Assembly: GCF_000003815.2 (NCBI RefSeq)
Contig: NC_049995.1
Location: forward strand, 12,877,436-12,941,435
DNA length: 64,000 bases
DNA from: Branchiostoma floridae
Lineage: Eukaryota; Chordata; Leptocardii; Amphioxiformes; Branchiostomatidae
Direction of reading: 5' to 3'
Part shown: positions 44,216-55,981 of the stretch, in pieces
Numbering within the stretch: position 1 is the first letter of the stretch
Layout of the letters: each line of letters begins with the position of its first letter
The notes under the pieces: generated by a model
What the model was told of the DNA's origin: nothing
The model's input: the letters and a program-made list of their open reading frames with translations, nothing else
Database searches by the model: none
Position numbers and translations under genes: made by a program

Positions 44216-46658
44216 ATTCACGTCTTGGTCCCTAACCCAGTATTCCCGGGTAGTGGGGGTACTAGTACTTAATTTTGGCGCTGTGAATCAGGTTCCTCCT
44301 GCACATCATGACTTGGCTTTTATAGCTCTGCAAATCAAGAAGAATATTTTTGGGAGCGACCGTTGTGTCTTTCTCTAGCTGGCATCAATTCTAATGGTAT
44401 TTCATGCATTCCTCATTATGTGATTGCGTTGGGAGACATACGAGATTGGTGCGACATACGAGTATGTTATCAGATACCCCAAGCCATTGAAAACCAAAAC
44501 AAAAAAAAGCATCTATATGAGTAAATGTGTGAATGATTTTAGATGTCAACATTTGCAATGTTGCAGTGATTCTGTCGACCGTTGTATTTGAAGTTGTAAT
44601 TTTGTTTGTGTTAAAACTGCCCAAAACCAAATAATGCTCTTATTTTATCTTTAAATATTAATGATTATTGGTCCCTTGAGGTATGCTCAGTAAACGTTCA
44701 ACATGATTTTGAGAAATCCTTGAGAACATTTTGATCATCTGCATTTTCTTTTCTGTTAAATGTAGAGGCCACAGGGCACGAGGCGGAATATGAGAGGTTT
44801 ATAAAAATAATTAGTATAACGTTACATGTAATGTAAAATCATTCTTTATTCATAGTAAAGAAATGTACACAGAGCCCAGGACACGATGGTCATTGCTGGC
44901 CAAACATGCAGGGGGACATAAGACATAGGACATAACATAAATAGTATTGCACATTGTGGGTATTGCTTATCATTACTTTAAAAACATTGTATTCAGTTTA
45001 GTTCGGTTTTAATTTGTCTAAATTTGATTTAAAATCACAACTGTTACATTATTAGCCCAATAAAACTCAACAACGCAACAAAAGTCCAATAAAAATGCCA
45101 CCAAAATACATTCAACTATCTACCATGGTGATGTCTATAGTTATGCTTTAAAGGCTTATGATAGGATTATCCAAGGCAAACTGCGAAAATCGGATACTAA
45201 ATAGATTTAGAACCGTGACTAGGTTGTTTGGCACTTTCACCCCCACAACCTCAATGGTATAGTCGACTAGCAGGCTGACTTTCCTATTCTGTATTGTGCC
45301 TCTCAAATTTTCTTGACAATTTATTGCAAATGATGCTAATTAAACTTAATTTCGTCAATTTTTTTGTTACAGTGTGAAAATTTTTTTTGCACAAATAATA
45401 CTGATGTTACTTGTACTTTATGTCGTACTTTTTACATAGATATTGTAGGCACTACTTATAAAATACCTTGAACAGCTCCCTCTTTCGAGGCCCCAAGGTC
45501 ATGCGGAATGTGGTTCCTCTAACCCACCGTTCGAGATTTTTTCGTTATGGTATCATGTCCTGTTGACAGCGTTTATTTTTGTCTTCTGAACACATTCCCA
45601 ACTCCTCACATTACTCAAGGTACGGAGAAGCCACAACAGCGTGAGTATAGCGTTATATTCCTGTTTATATGACGTCAAAAAGGTTAAACATTTAGTCTGT
45701 TCATATACTGTTCAAAACGTGTATCGTGCTTGCGTGTTCGTATTTTTCCATGACAAATTCTTTAAAGACATTATTTTCTCGTCAAAACAGATATGTAATG
45801 ATTATGTAACGATGTTTTAAGACGTGTGTCTGTGACCTTAGCTTGAACTCTGTGGGGCTAAAGCTACGATTAGCACTATACTGTACTAGAACTACTGTTG
45901 GTGAAGAGGGCGGGTGGAGGGGGTGGGGGGCGATAGTTCCAAAAATTGGCAAAGGCTTTTTTCCTTTGAGGCAGGATGTTCCTGTCAATAAGATTGTGGC
46001 ACTATTGATGTTCCTGTCAATAACGTTTGGTGTAACTGCTGTATAAGTATTCATTTTGTATCATTAACCGGGATGACCCCCTTTGCAAAAGCTTCTGAAA
46101 ATATCTTGTGATCTTTACCCTCACCCAAACCCTAACCTTCCGCATGCAAGAGGCTACAGTCGAACCGCAGGTCACCCTAGAACATGTTATTCTCTTTTTC
46201 TGCTAAGCAATTTGACCCTGTTGCATGTTTGTAAACAATTGCCTATTGTGCAGCAAAAAGACCTCAGATTAACATGTTTATAAATGGTTTATGCTGTTGC
46301 GTATTGGTCAAACCAGGACAAACCGCGGTCTGGTGCACAACCTGCCTTAGACTCGTTAGAGAAGGCTGCGCAGAATGGATGTGAATAGAGCACTGCGGTT
46401 CGTCGGCTAATCTATTCGTTGGAAGAATGTGTAATATGTTGATTGTTTTCTCTTGGAAAAAAAATTAATGCTATCTAAGCATCAAAATCAAACCATGTTA
46501 AAGAGTACTCTTCTAAAGAAAAAATTCATCATAATTTCTGTATGATAAGTAGCATATGAGCCAGTTGTTATAGTGATAAATTAAATATTTCTGCAATATG
46601 AAACAAACAAAACAATCCACAAAGTAAAAAGATCATAACTTGTTTGTTTAATTTTCTA

Positions 46659-46665
46659 TTAAACA
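46659..46665 (+). promoter_or_regulatory. Candidate splice acceptor before the SLC25A51 CDS
   Basis: A T-rich tract runs into TTAAACAG, 83 bp before the ATG. This would fit an intron in the 5' UTR of an otherwise intronless CDS. Confidence 0.35.
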
Positions 46666-46748
46666 GGCAAAGGTGACAAGTCAAAGGTCACACAGGGTCA
46701 TAGGTCACGTGAGAGGTCAGACATGATAGGCTGTTGGCTCGAGTGGAG

Positions 46749-47684
46749 ATGAGCGGAGAATCGTCACAGCAGGAGACCGGCTTTGTCTACGATGCGGCCA
46801 GACTGCGGATCGAGAATGGGTGGAACAAGCCGCACAACATCTACGGCAAGGACGATATGCAGGGGTTCGTGTGCGGGTGGGGGGCGGCCGTCATCAACAC
46901 CGTCGTCACGTTTCCCGTCAACAAGCTCATGTTCCGACAGCAGCTGCACGGGATGCGGCTCCACAAGGCGTTCAAACAGATGCAATCGGAAGGGCTGCGA
47001 CACCTGTACCGGGGGTTACTCCCACCCTTCCTACAGAAAACATTCTCCCTGTCACTGATGTTTGGTCTGTACGATGTGTACGGGAAGCTTCTAACCCACA
47101 CGTTTCCCAACACACAGAAACCCATCGTACAGGCTATCGCTGGCATGGGCGCCGGGTTTTCCGAGGCAATACTGACGCCGTTCGAACGTCTCCAAACGTT
47201 GCTACAAGACCACAGATACCACAGTCACTTCAACAACACGTTTGATGCCTTCAAGACTGTCCGAACGTACGGATTCTCCGAGTACTATCGCGGAGTTTCG
47301 GTGATTTTGCTTCGTAACGGTTTCAGTAACGCCGTCTTCTTTAACTTTAGAGGGGTGATCAAAGACGCCCTCCCCACCACAGAAGGCCAGATGGGCAACT
47401 TTTTCGAAGACTTTGTCAGCGGAGCCGTGCTAGGCGCGCTCCTCAGCACTCTGTTTTTCCCGATGAACGTGACGAAGACCGCCATGCAGGCGAGACTCGG
47501 CGGGGAGTTTATCAACCCCGCTAAGATGTTTCTGATCGTGTACGAGACGCGAGGACGGAACTGGAAGAAGATGTTTCGCGGCGTCCACCTGAGCTACTCG
47601 CGCGCGATGATATCGTGGGGGATCATCAACGCTTCCTACGAGCTGCTGAGGACGTTGTTGTTTCCACAGAGCAAAAAAGTCTGA
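46749..47684 (+). CDS. SLC25A51: SLC25A51-like mitochondrial NAD carrier, complete
   Basis: SLC25A51 (MCART1) imports NAD+ across the inner mitochondrial membrane. The 311-residue product is a three-repeat carrier in a single uninterrupted frame. The repeat signatures are FPVNKLMFRQQ (about residues 55-65), TPFERLQTLLQD and FPMNVTKTAMQ; these are the degenerate forms seen in SLC25A51/52 rather than the usual PxDxxK/R. Other matches to the remembered human protein are LYRGLLPPFLQKT, EYYRGVSVILLRNGFSNAVF and SWGIINASYE. It is 14 residues longer than human, mostly at the N terminus. The start is the first ATG in frame; the open frame extends only five codons further upstream without another ATG. 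Codon use is GC-rich compared with the flanks, as expected of real coding sequence. Confidence 0.95.
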   Translation: MSGESSQQETGFVYDAARLRIENGWNKPHNIYGKDDMQGFVCGWGAAVINTVVTFPVNKLMFRQQLHGMRLHKAFKQMQSEGLRHLYRGLLPPFLQKTFSLSLMFGLYDVYGKLLTHTFPNTQKPIVQAIAGMGAGFSEAILTPFERLQTLLQDHRYHSHFNNTFDAFKTVRTYGFSEYYRGVSVILLRNGFSNAVFFNFRGVIKDALPTTEGQMGNFFEDFVSGAVLGALLSTLFFPMNVTKTAMQARLGGEFINPAKMFLIVYETRGRNWKKMFRGVHLSYSRAMISWGIINASYELLRTLLFPQSKKV

Positions 47685-48954
47685 ATTTTAACCCTCACAC
47701 AGCCAACATAGGCTCCAACTGGTACACCTGTGATACATACATACAGCCCATAGAATTAGGAGGGTTAAAAGTTTCCCCATTCCACTGTTAATAACAGTGT
47801 ACATTGTATGTCGATGAAGATTGGACATCCAGCATCATGTAATAAGATATACCAAAAAGTTACTCAAGCAACTGGATATGATTTTGTACATTGTATGTCA
47901 GCATTATGTATAGAAACCTTGGTGCTTTCCTTAGTTGTAAATAACTGCTGGGTGCTGGCTAAATCTTATTGCTTGCTTATAATACATGTAGGTAGCAAGC
48001 AAAAAGATTGAGAAAGCTAATACTACAGAGGATGGCACCTAGACTATGCCAATAGATGGATTGTCCCATCCCAGTACCTGAGAAACTGATATTTGGTAGA
48101 AATTTGTTACTACAATGTTGATGTATCCAACTGATTACCCTGTAGCAGGGCTCTCTCTAGCTGGACATCTAACTTGTTATTATAATAATTACCAGTACTG
48201 TATCCAAGGATGTACTTCCTTGCCATATCAAAACTCTTTGCTGAGTGCTAAAGGTGGGAGAAACCTATAGCCGTATAGGAAAGAAACCCTAAGCCCAAAG
48301 AAAACTTACCGTCAGAAATGCTATTTTCTGCTCTGTGAGTGGGCAAATTTCATATGGCTTAATCTTACTTTTGCAAAAGGTTTATGGTATTGACACAGTA
48401 AGATTTCCCCCATCGATATTGACTGAATGCTTGAAATGCATTGAAACCATGCTGAGAAATTTTGTCTATGGATGGAAGACGGACACGGGAGCCTTGCCAT
48501 ATGATTATCCATAATACCCAATAGCTGTTGTATAGAAAGTATTAAGCATTCTGTGAACCCACAGTTCTGTGCTGGTGTAATCTTACAAATACAATGGACT
48601 ATATTTATATTCATTGTAAAAATATGATAGGACCACGCCAATCTACTTTGTCGGCTCTTAGATTGAAAAAAAAAGAAGGATTGATGAGTATGAACCGGAA
48701 GAGCCATAGAAAAGCAATCAGTTTAAGAGAAAAATCTCAATGGTTCAATTTTCTTCGTAAGTTTTCCAGCCCTCATTTCCATCTTGTCCTTTTTATCCAA
48801 ACGAGCAATTTTCAAATAATAATAAGTTACATGTATTTACCAGAGTGTTCTTTTGAAATTGGTGATTTGTCCAAACGACCAAAGTGAAAGAAAAGTGCTA
48901 TACCCCAGTGAAAACTAGACTTAGTATAATCAGGTTGGTGCATTGCTGACAGAA

Positions 48955-49305
48955 TATCTGCTTTATTTTTATCAACATTTGGTGACTGTCTGTCATTTTC
49001 CTCAGGGCAATTCAGACCACTGCCACAGATGTGGTCACAAAACGTAAAGTATTTAGCAGTATATGTATGTGCTAAAATATGTATGATTTGATACATATCC
49101 TGTCTTTGTTAATGCTATGCTTGCAACACAGTCCCAAATGTAAAGGAGTGTAATGTGTACATAACAGTTGTCAATTCACAGTAGCCAATGATTGTATATT
49201 ATGTAAATATTTACGCATGGTGACCACATCTGTAGCAGCGACACCTATCAGTACAAAGGAAGATGACAGACAGTCATTGAAACGTCGATGGAAATAAAGC
49301 TGTGG
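48955..49305. repeat. 350-bp foldback element
   Basis: GACTGTCTGTCATTTTCCTC pairs with GGAAGATGACAGACAGTC, and CACAGATGTGGTCAC with GTGACCACATCTGT, placed symmetrically about a centre near 49130. Confidence 0.85.
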
Positions 49306-51224
49306 CTGTTTAAGGTCAGAGAAGTCCTGTAACTGTACAGTGTAGTCCACCCAAGTGTTCCTAGGCAAATATATGTCTCAGGTTAGTTTGTGAAGTTAAT
49401 GTATTCAAAGCTGAATATTGTAATAGTATTGTACAGTACTAGTACAACTCCAAAATGTACAAACTATAAAGTCGTCGATCTACCGTTGCTTGTGCACAAT
49501 TGTGGGTTGATATTTAAGTATTGTACAGGTATGGCAACAAGAATACTACCATGGTTGAAGAGTCCATGTCGGGTACATAATATTTCTGGTGGTGAAGTTA
49601 ATGATAATTACTATCTGAAAGAAATGGATCAGAAGAATATCACAAATATGTATAGAGACATAGAAAGAAAGTTAATAAAAAGTGAAAATTGCATAGCTTG
49701 CTTAGGGCAACTAATAAAAGAATATTTAACCACCCACAGATAGCTGTTATATTATGTATATTTGCATCAGCTTTGTGCATCAAACGACTTTAGTATATGT
49801 GTCTTCTTGAACGAACAAATGAATAAGTTGAGAATTGAACATCTTGCCTGTATGAAATTCTTGATGGTCTTTGCACATATTTGCAATTTTGTCCATCTGA
49901 GTTTGATTGAAGATGTATACACCTATGGGTTACTACCTGTTCTGTTCTTCGTAAAGGTTTTGGCAGTCTAGAGCTGTAGTACAGTACATGTTATCATTCA
50001 AAACTGAGTCAACAAGGGTTCGTCACCCTCATACCTCCATGAAATTTTCAGACCTTTTGTAAGTTTCTTATTTCGTCTTCTCATTGTTGATATACAATTA
50101 AGGCCGTAATTAGCATAATGAATTTATGTTGGTGGTCTTCTCTAACAAATTAACTGTGAAAGTCCTTCCATAGTCAGAATTTGATTTGTACAACATAAAT
50201 TATGCAAATATACCACTATGTCCTTATAACAGCTGTCTGCCACCGAAAACCAAAACCCTGACATATATCCAGGACATCAGACACAAAAAACGGAAGGAAA
50301 GGCGATAATCGACCTTTACCTTTATACATACACATACATTATCGACTGGAGGTCGGGACCAAGCTAGTACATGTTTAACTCCACAGAGCCCTAGCTAACG
50401 TTCACAAAATCAATACCAGAGCTCGAGTCTCCAGTTAAAGTGAACGTAAAAGTTAAATTTCTACAATGTACCCGGCCACTTGGTTTCCATAGAAGAAAAG
50501 AAGAAACTCTTTCCTGCTTGGTTTGACAGCAACGTCCCGCAAATTGTACCCTTCGGTTAGTCAGCTTCTGAGCAAGGAGGTTGAAAGAGGGCTTCTTTCT
50601 TCTGTGACGGGGGGCGGCACAGACTTTCTGATACTTATGGCCCCCTCCTGCAAAAGTGGCGTGTTCCTGACGTCACTGCTGGAGATAGAGAGGGTCATTC
50701 TGTGAACAAGGTCGACGGAGTTTGACCGAAAATTTAGGGTAAGTCCCTATATTAATTTCAGTGTTGGAAAGAAAGTTTAGCAATTTCTATAATGTACTCT
50801 ACCAACACAGATGAACTTTCATGCTAAGGTTCTTTCAACCTCCTTGGTACAAGATACATCCTGTGCTTTGCGAAGTAACCTTTACCTTTAGTCAATATAG
50901 ACCTACACTTGCCAAATATTGCAATCAAACAAGAGGTATCAAAGATATGCTGGTCTTAAATATCCGGAAACACAAATAGACAGAGGGAGGAACCTTGGAA
51001 TTGACGTTGGCATTACCGGATGACTTTCCACTTACATTTTTTTTATCCAGAGCATACTGTAGTATATTTGCCCCTTCTGGGGCTGCTTTGTCCGATTTAC
51101 AGCATGTTTGAAAACTTTTATTTTATTGATGACCTTGAAATGTTCTATGATGTTTGGATACGGTTTCCGATACTGTATATGCTTTTGCAATTTACGGTAT
51201 ATATTTGCTATATTTCTATGTTTG

Positions 51225-51338
51225 CAGCTGCTTTGCACAATTTCCAGGATGGTTGAAAACCTTTTGTTTTTTGGAAACAGCTGAAAATTGATGCGCGCGT
51301 AGATGTCATCCATATAATCAAATCAACATGGCCTTATG
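51225..51338. repeat. Right-end fragment of the 42819-43707 family
   Basis: GCTGCTTTGCACAATTT, GATGTCATCCATATAATC and AAATCAACATGGCCTTA match 43597-43707. Confidence 0.78.
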
Positions 51339-53198
51339 AGTGTGTATTTATAAAAGGGGACAGACTCAGGGTCTGTCCAGCTCGGTTGTGACCAAGCAAT
51401 CGGGCAGTGCGCGCCCCCCGCACACACCCATGGCATGGAACACCTACCTGTTCAAAACAATACATCATTAAAATCATACAGACGGAGAAAAAGTTACATC
51501 TCTAACTTCAAAACATTATCTATGTCAGTTTCCAAAGTACTGTTCCGACATAGATTCATCATTTGTTGTAACATGTTCGAACATTGGTACAATATTGGAA
51601 CGAATTAATGTTGGACAATTCATCTTCCACTGCTTACGGAAAAGAGGTCAAACCCATCAAATAGCTTAGGTAGAAATAGATTTAGTTTAGACGTTATTCC
51701 CTTTTGATTTATCTATGAATATCATTTCCCTTCTTTGTTAAGTATGTTTATGTATACCACTACTACTTTACTTTGTATGCAATTAGCCCTCAGGCATGAA
51801 TTTGCAATAAAGATTATTAATATTCTGTGACTGGGTCAGTGGCCTAAGAAGAGGGCAATTAACACATCCGTGCTAAGTGCAGGAAATTATGTCTGATTGC
51901 CAGCTTCTCACAAATAAGCCACAAGTGTCTACTTAAGAAAATCTAAAAATACACGACCCAAACAAAGTACCTAGCTTAGCAGTTTTGTTAATGGGGGCAA
52001 TAAAAGTTTTTATGGAGGGAAAAATGACGCAAATTGTTGGAACATTGTCCAACAATAACAATAACGCATAGATGCTGTTCTAAATAAAAATTGTTCTGAA
52101 TAAAGAGATATTTGTACCGTTACTTTACCGATGTTTCGAACGTATAGAAGTAGGTTCAAACATGTTCAAACCTTTATGTTTACTACTAATAATTTGAACA
52201 ATTTAGAATTATAGTGACTGATATATTGCTTTACTTTAGATAGTTCAAACTTATTACAAACAGTATTCTAAATCCCTCACGATGAGTCGGCATGTACTTT
52301 ACATATCTACATGTGGGAATCATCTACGACCCGACACTTGTTCAAAGTTTGCAAGTGTTATTACCGGTACTGTAACTACGTAATAAGAAATATTAAGATA
52401 AGGGTTTATTTGGCCTGCAAACATAAGCCAAGGATATATGTATATGGGGCGTCGCGATACTGGTATTTCCTACTTAACAGGACCATACAAGCCGTGGCCT
52501 GGTTGAGAACCTGACACGTTTTGGAAGCGCGGATCTGAATAAAGTTGTTGAGCATCTTGATCTGCAGAGAATCTGTTTGCATCACCTATCTGTGAGGCCG
52601 TGGTTTCGTTGTATCGTCGCACATTCAAGGTAAGATCTCTTTCACGACTTTTTGCTCATCACGGTACGATTTGTTGGTCCAAACCGGTAGATGATATTCA
52701 AAGGATACATGAACAGACATGAATGACTCATAATTTGTCCTTTGCTTTTGGGTGAAATTTTTCACTGCAGGAGCCAGTGTTTCTGCCTACAGGTAATTTG
52801 ACGTGTGTAAATTGACCGCAATGCTTCATAGTCGTACAAAACAGCTGGACACATTTATGCTATGAATTGCAAACAAACAAACAAAAATACCGAAAAACAA
52901 CTCTGAATAGAATGCCGTGTGGGGGCAGTGGGCTGTCATCCACTGTATGTGAGTTCTAGGACGTCTTGGTAATGGTAAGCGGAGCCCATCCCTCTCCTCC
53001 CCAAACGAAGTCAAAATTGTGCAAAATTGTAAAACCGGTTATCAGAACGTCCTTGGTTGGATTGAGAAAATCCGTGTAAAGTAGCCTCATTCGCAGAATT
53101 GAAGCGGGGCTGGCTTTTATTTCATGTGTGTGTGTGTTGCTGGCTGGCTAGTTTCAAAGTTGGATAAGGTCCTCTAATGCCAGGAGAGGGAGTTTGTC

Positions 53199-53495
53199 GT
53201 GGAAGGTCAGAGTTACCAACCTAGGATTAATGTGTTCAAAAATTCGTACTTTCCCAGAACTATCTTGTTCTTGTACTTGGTGATAACTTGTTATTTACTA
53301 CTTGTTGTTACAGTAGGGGCATCTTCTCTTGGTAGTTTTAAAGAACGCTTGCAGATAGATGTGCAAAAGTTAGGGGTAACGAGTCGTTCGGTGTAATATA
53401 ACCAGCTGCTGCCGCGCCGCGTGCCTGCAAAGCTGGTGTGTTACGCCGAACGGCGGTTATACCGGCTATATAGATACAGATACAGATACAGATAC
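53199..53495 (+). mobile_element. 3' end of a 5'-truncated non-LTR retrotransposon
   Basis: The frame at 53199-53396 ends with NVFKNSYFPRTI, then after a damaged middle SLGSFKERL. This is the usual last segment of LINE-type reverse transcriptase ORFs (the PRTI...W..LP...V...SL..FK pattern). After the stop comes a GC-rich 3' UTR with a small inverted pair (TTCGGTGTAATATAAC and GTTACGCCGAAC) and a GATACA repeat tail. Decayed copies of the tail are at 16105-16285 and 55627-55730. No functional enzyme is encoded here. Confidence 0.75.
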
Positions 53496-53674
53496 AGAAG
53501 GTACGGTTTGCCTAGAAAGGTAGTTTCCCACGAAATGTGTTCCGCCTCGCGCCTCGAACTCTGCTTTATCTCGGTGAATTGGAAGCCCAATTAAAAACAC
53601 TCTTGGCGGCGAAACTACGTACCTTTCTAGGTAAACTCCACGGCCTTACACGGCAAACTCCCTTTCCCGGCAAT

Positions 53675-53775
53675 AGAGTAGTCTCTACCATATTCCGCCC
53701 TGCCTGAATAGTAATAGGGGACTTGGCCAAGTTAGGTATAAAAGTCTAGTAGGAGTTAATTGGCCTTGGAGTGAG
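53675..53775 (+). repeat. Dispersed repeat, inverted copy of 16540-16665
   Basis: TGAATAGTAATA, GACTTGGCCAAGTTAGG, TAAAAGTCTAGTAGGAGT and GGCC words match the complement of 16540-16665. Confidence 0.65.
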
Positions 53776-54242
53776 CTGTCCGACCGGCTGCAAAAGACTG
53801 ACTGAAATCCCATGGCAACTTATTTGTCCCTACCTTTTAGCCAAATTTTAGCCTGACTAAAATCGATTAATCACGCCCCTAGCGGCCGGCCCTGCGATCG
53901 GGGGGAAGGGGTCATTAAGCCCAGCCGACGAGAGCTTGTGTAAACACAGGCTAGCCAAATTCTTCTCTTTTATTTCATCCAGTTGACACGTCTGCTTGGA
54001 GACTAGCATTAGAGAACCTTAGCCAACTTCGAAACTAGCGAACCAGACTACCCCCCCCCCCCCCCCACCCAATGAAATGCACGTCATGCGAAGGAGGCTA
54101 CGTGCAAAGTACCTTTTCCAAGGGCACAAGATCGATAAGCTGTATATATACTAAGCATGGCGTGATTCTAACTCAGGAACATTCACAAGTATAGCTACCG
54201 GTACTTCAACAGATGACTCAAATAGAATGAGATAATACATGG

Positions 54243-54833
54243 NNNNNNNNNNNNNNNNNNNNNNNNNNNNNNNNNNNNNNNNNNNNNNNNNNNNNNNNNN
54301 NNNNNNNNNNNNNNNNNNNNNNNNNNNNNNNNNNNNNNNNNNNNNNNNNNNNNNNNNNNNNNNNNNNNNNNNNNNNNNNNNNNNNNNNNNNNNNNNNNNN
54401 NNNNNNNNNNNNNNNNNNNNNNNNNNNNNNNNNNNNNNNNNNNNNNNNNNNNNNNNNNNNNNNNNNNNNNNNNNNNNNNNNNNNNNNNNNNNNNNNNNNN
54501 NNNNNNNNNNNNNNNNNNNNNNNNNNNNNNNNNNNNNNNNNNNNNNNNNNNNNNNNNNNNNNNNNNNNNNNNNNNNNNNNNNNNNNNNNNNNNNNNNNNN
54601 NNNNNNNNNNNNNNNNNNNNNNNNNNNNNNNNNNNNNNNNNNNNNNNNNNNNNNNNNNNNNNNNNNNNNNNNNNNNNNNNNNNNNNNNNNNNNNNNNNNN
54701 NNNNNNNNNNNNNNNNNNNNNNNNNNNNNNNNNNNNNNNNNNNNNNNNNNNNNNNNNNNNNNNNNNNNNNNNNNNNNNNNNNNNNNNNNNNNNNNNNNNN
54801 NNNNNNNNNNNNNNNNNNNNNNNNNNNNNNNNN
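54243..54833. other. Assembly gap (N run)
   Basis: There are 591 undetermined bases. The sequence left of the gap (54186-54242, TAGCTACCGGTACTTCA) recurs at 55405-55450, so the gap lies in a dispersed repeat. Confidence 0.99.
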
Positions 54834-55626
54834 TAATTAGATTTGTTGTTGTATCTTTGTGGTCAGCCGTCATCAGCTTGAATAGACTGCCTAGGCTGGC
54901 CCAGTATAATGACTTGTTGTCATTTCCAATAAATAAAAAATAAATAAAAAAAAATAATAAAAAATTCGAAAATTTCACCAAAGAACTCGGTTCGCTTGCA
55001 ATGGCGGGCGTGGATTACGATCTATTTGATTTATAAAAGCCTGTGTTATACAACTAATTAAGAAGCCTGGGTGATACGGAATGTTATCACCTGGTCCGGA
55101 ACACCCGTATCGAACGTTATCGCAGCCCAGGTATGGCATAGAAAATGTTCTCTGGATGAGAATCTGCCGAATATTTGGTCTGAAAATTTGAACCTGGAAA
55201 TCTAGCTAGAATAATACATTCCTGTTGTGAATCCGTTTCTATTTAGAAACTGTTTCTGAACTCAATCATACTAACTTCTTGCTCAAAATTCTCAGAGCAT
55301 TTCAGCACATTTAGGCCCAAGTCATTAATTGTTATCTTTATCGTGCACGCATGACGTATAGAAGGCCCGGGCCATTCAGCTGTACAAATTGTGCAAATAA
55401 CGTTATAGCTACCGGTACTTCACCGGATGAACAAAATAGAATAAGATAATAGATGCTTAAGGTCAGATAAGAATGGTGGGTTGTTTGATATGCTAATAGG
55501 ATGATGTTTGTATATAAAGTGACGTGGTTTGCACTACTTATAGGGCCATAAATATTCTCTGGTTGAGAATCTGACGAACATTTGGTCTGAAAAACCTGTA
55601 TCTGTTTCAAATCAGTTACTTAGGTG

Positions 55627-55730
55627 TTAGGAAGTCCAGTGTAATATAACCAGCTGCTGCCGCGCCGTGTGCCTGCGAAGCAGGTTTGTTATGCAGAATG
55701 GCGATAATACCAGTTATTCAGATACAGAAT
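55627..55730 (+). mobile_element. 3' tail of a non-LTR retrotransposon, decayed
   Basis: GTGTAATATAACCAGCTGCT, GCCGCGCCG, GCCTGCGAAGC and CAGATACAG match the tail at 53390-53495. Confidence 0.7.
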
Positions 55731-55824
55731 CTGGTTCTGTTGACAACCTGGTTCTACTTTGAATTTGTTTCTAATTCTGAATCCATTCATACATCTTGCA
55801 CTGTTTTAACATTCTAGTAGCCCA

Positions 55825-55981
55825 ATGACCAAGACTGAAGGCCTAACGTACGTGGTGACAGGAGGATGCGGGTTTCTCGGCTCCAACATTGTGGACATGC
55901 TGGTCCAGAAGGGCACGAACATCTCGGAGATTCGGGTGGTCGACACTAAACTGGACAACTTCAAGTCACCAGAGAAAAAAG
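55825..55981 (+). CDS. HSD3B: HSD3B exon 1 (coding), NAD-binding motif
   Basis: ATG at 55825 opens MTKTEGLTYVVTGGCGFLGS. The donor is GTAGAT after the first base of a G codon. ACATTCTAG just before the start could be an acceptor, so an upstream 5' UTR exon is likely. Confidence 0.92.

Larger units (their letters stand above)
35603..46665. other. EXT1 3' UTR and intergenic region
   Basis: No gene is recognised here. The EXT1 3' UTR presumably begins at 35603; the first AATAAA I noticed is at 37028-37033, so the UTR may be about 1.4 kb. Small foldbacks lie at 37287-37373 (TCAAAGGTTAAGGCCC with its complement) and 37790-37892 (TGGAAATGGTCAGATG with CATCTGACTGTTTCC). I see nothing in 38000-40000, 44220-45440 and 45500-46660 beyond AT-rich sequence and short accidental frames. 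Confidence 0.6.
47685..55824. other. SLC25A51 3' UTR and intergenic region
   Basis: Apart from the repeats and the gap listed separately, I recognise nothing in 47690-48950, 49310-51015, 51345-53195, 53500-53670, 53780-54240 and 54840-55620. Two GT-type donors follow short GC-richer pieces, at 50741 (AGG/GTAAGTCC) and 52630 (CAAG/GTAAGATC). These could be 5' UTR exons of the gene at 55825, but there is no proof. A C-run of about 17 lies at 54051-54067. Confidence 0.5.

Noticed and set aside
46734-46748. SLC25A51 start at a TTG codon five codons upstream
   Set aside because: The first ATG in frame is at 46749 with the family-like N terminus; a nuclear animal gene would not normally start at TTG.
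46764-47245. Open frames of 79-141 codons on both strands inside SLC25A51
   Set aside because: Out-of-frame shadows of a GC-rich real CDS.
54151-54981. Apparent long open frames on both strands across the gap
   Set aside because: They consist almost wholly of undetermined bases (54243-54833) and carry no coding evidence.
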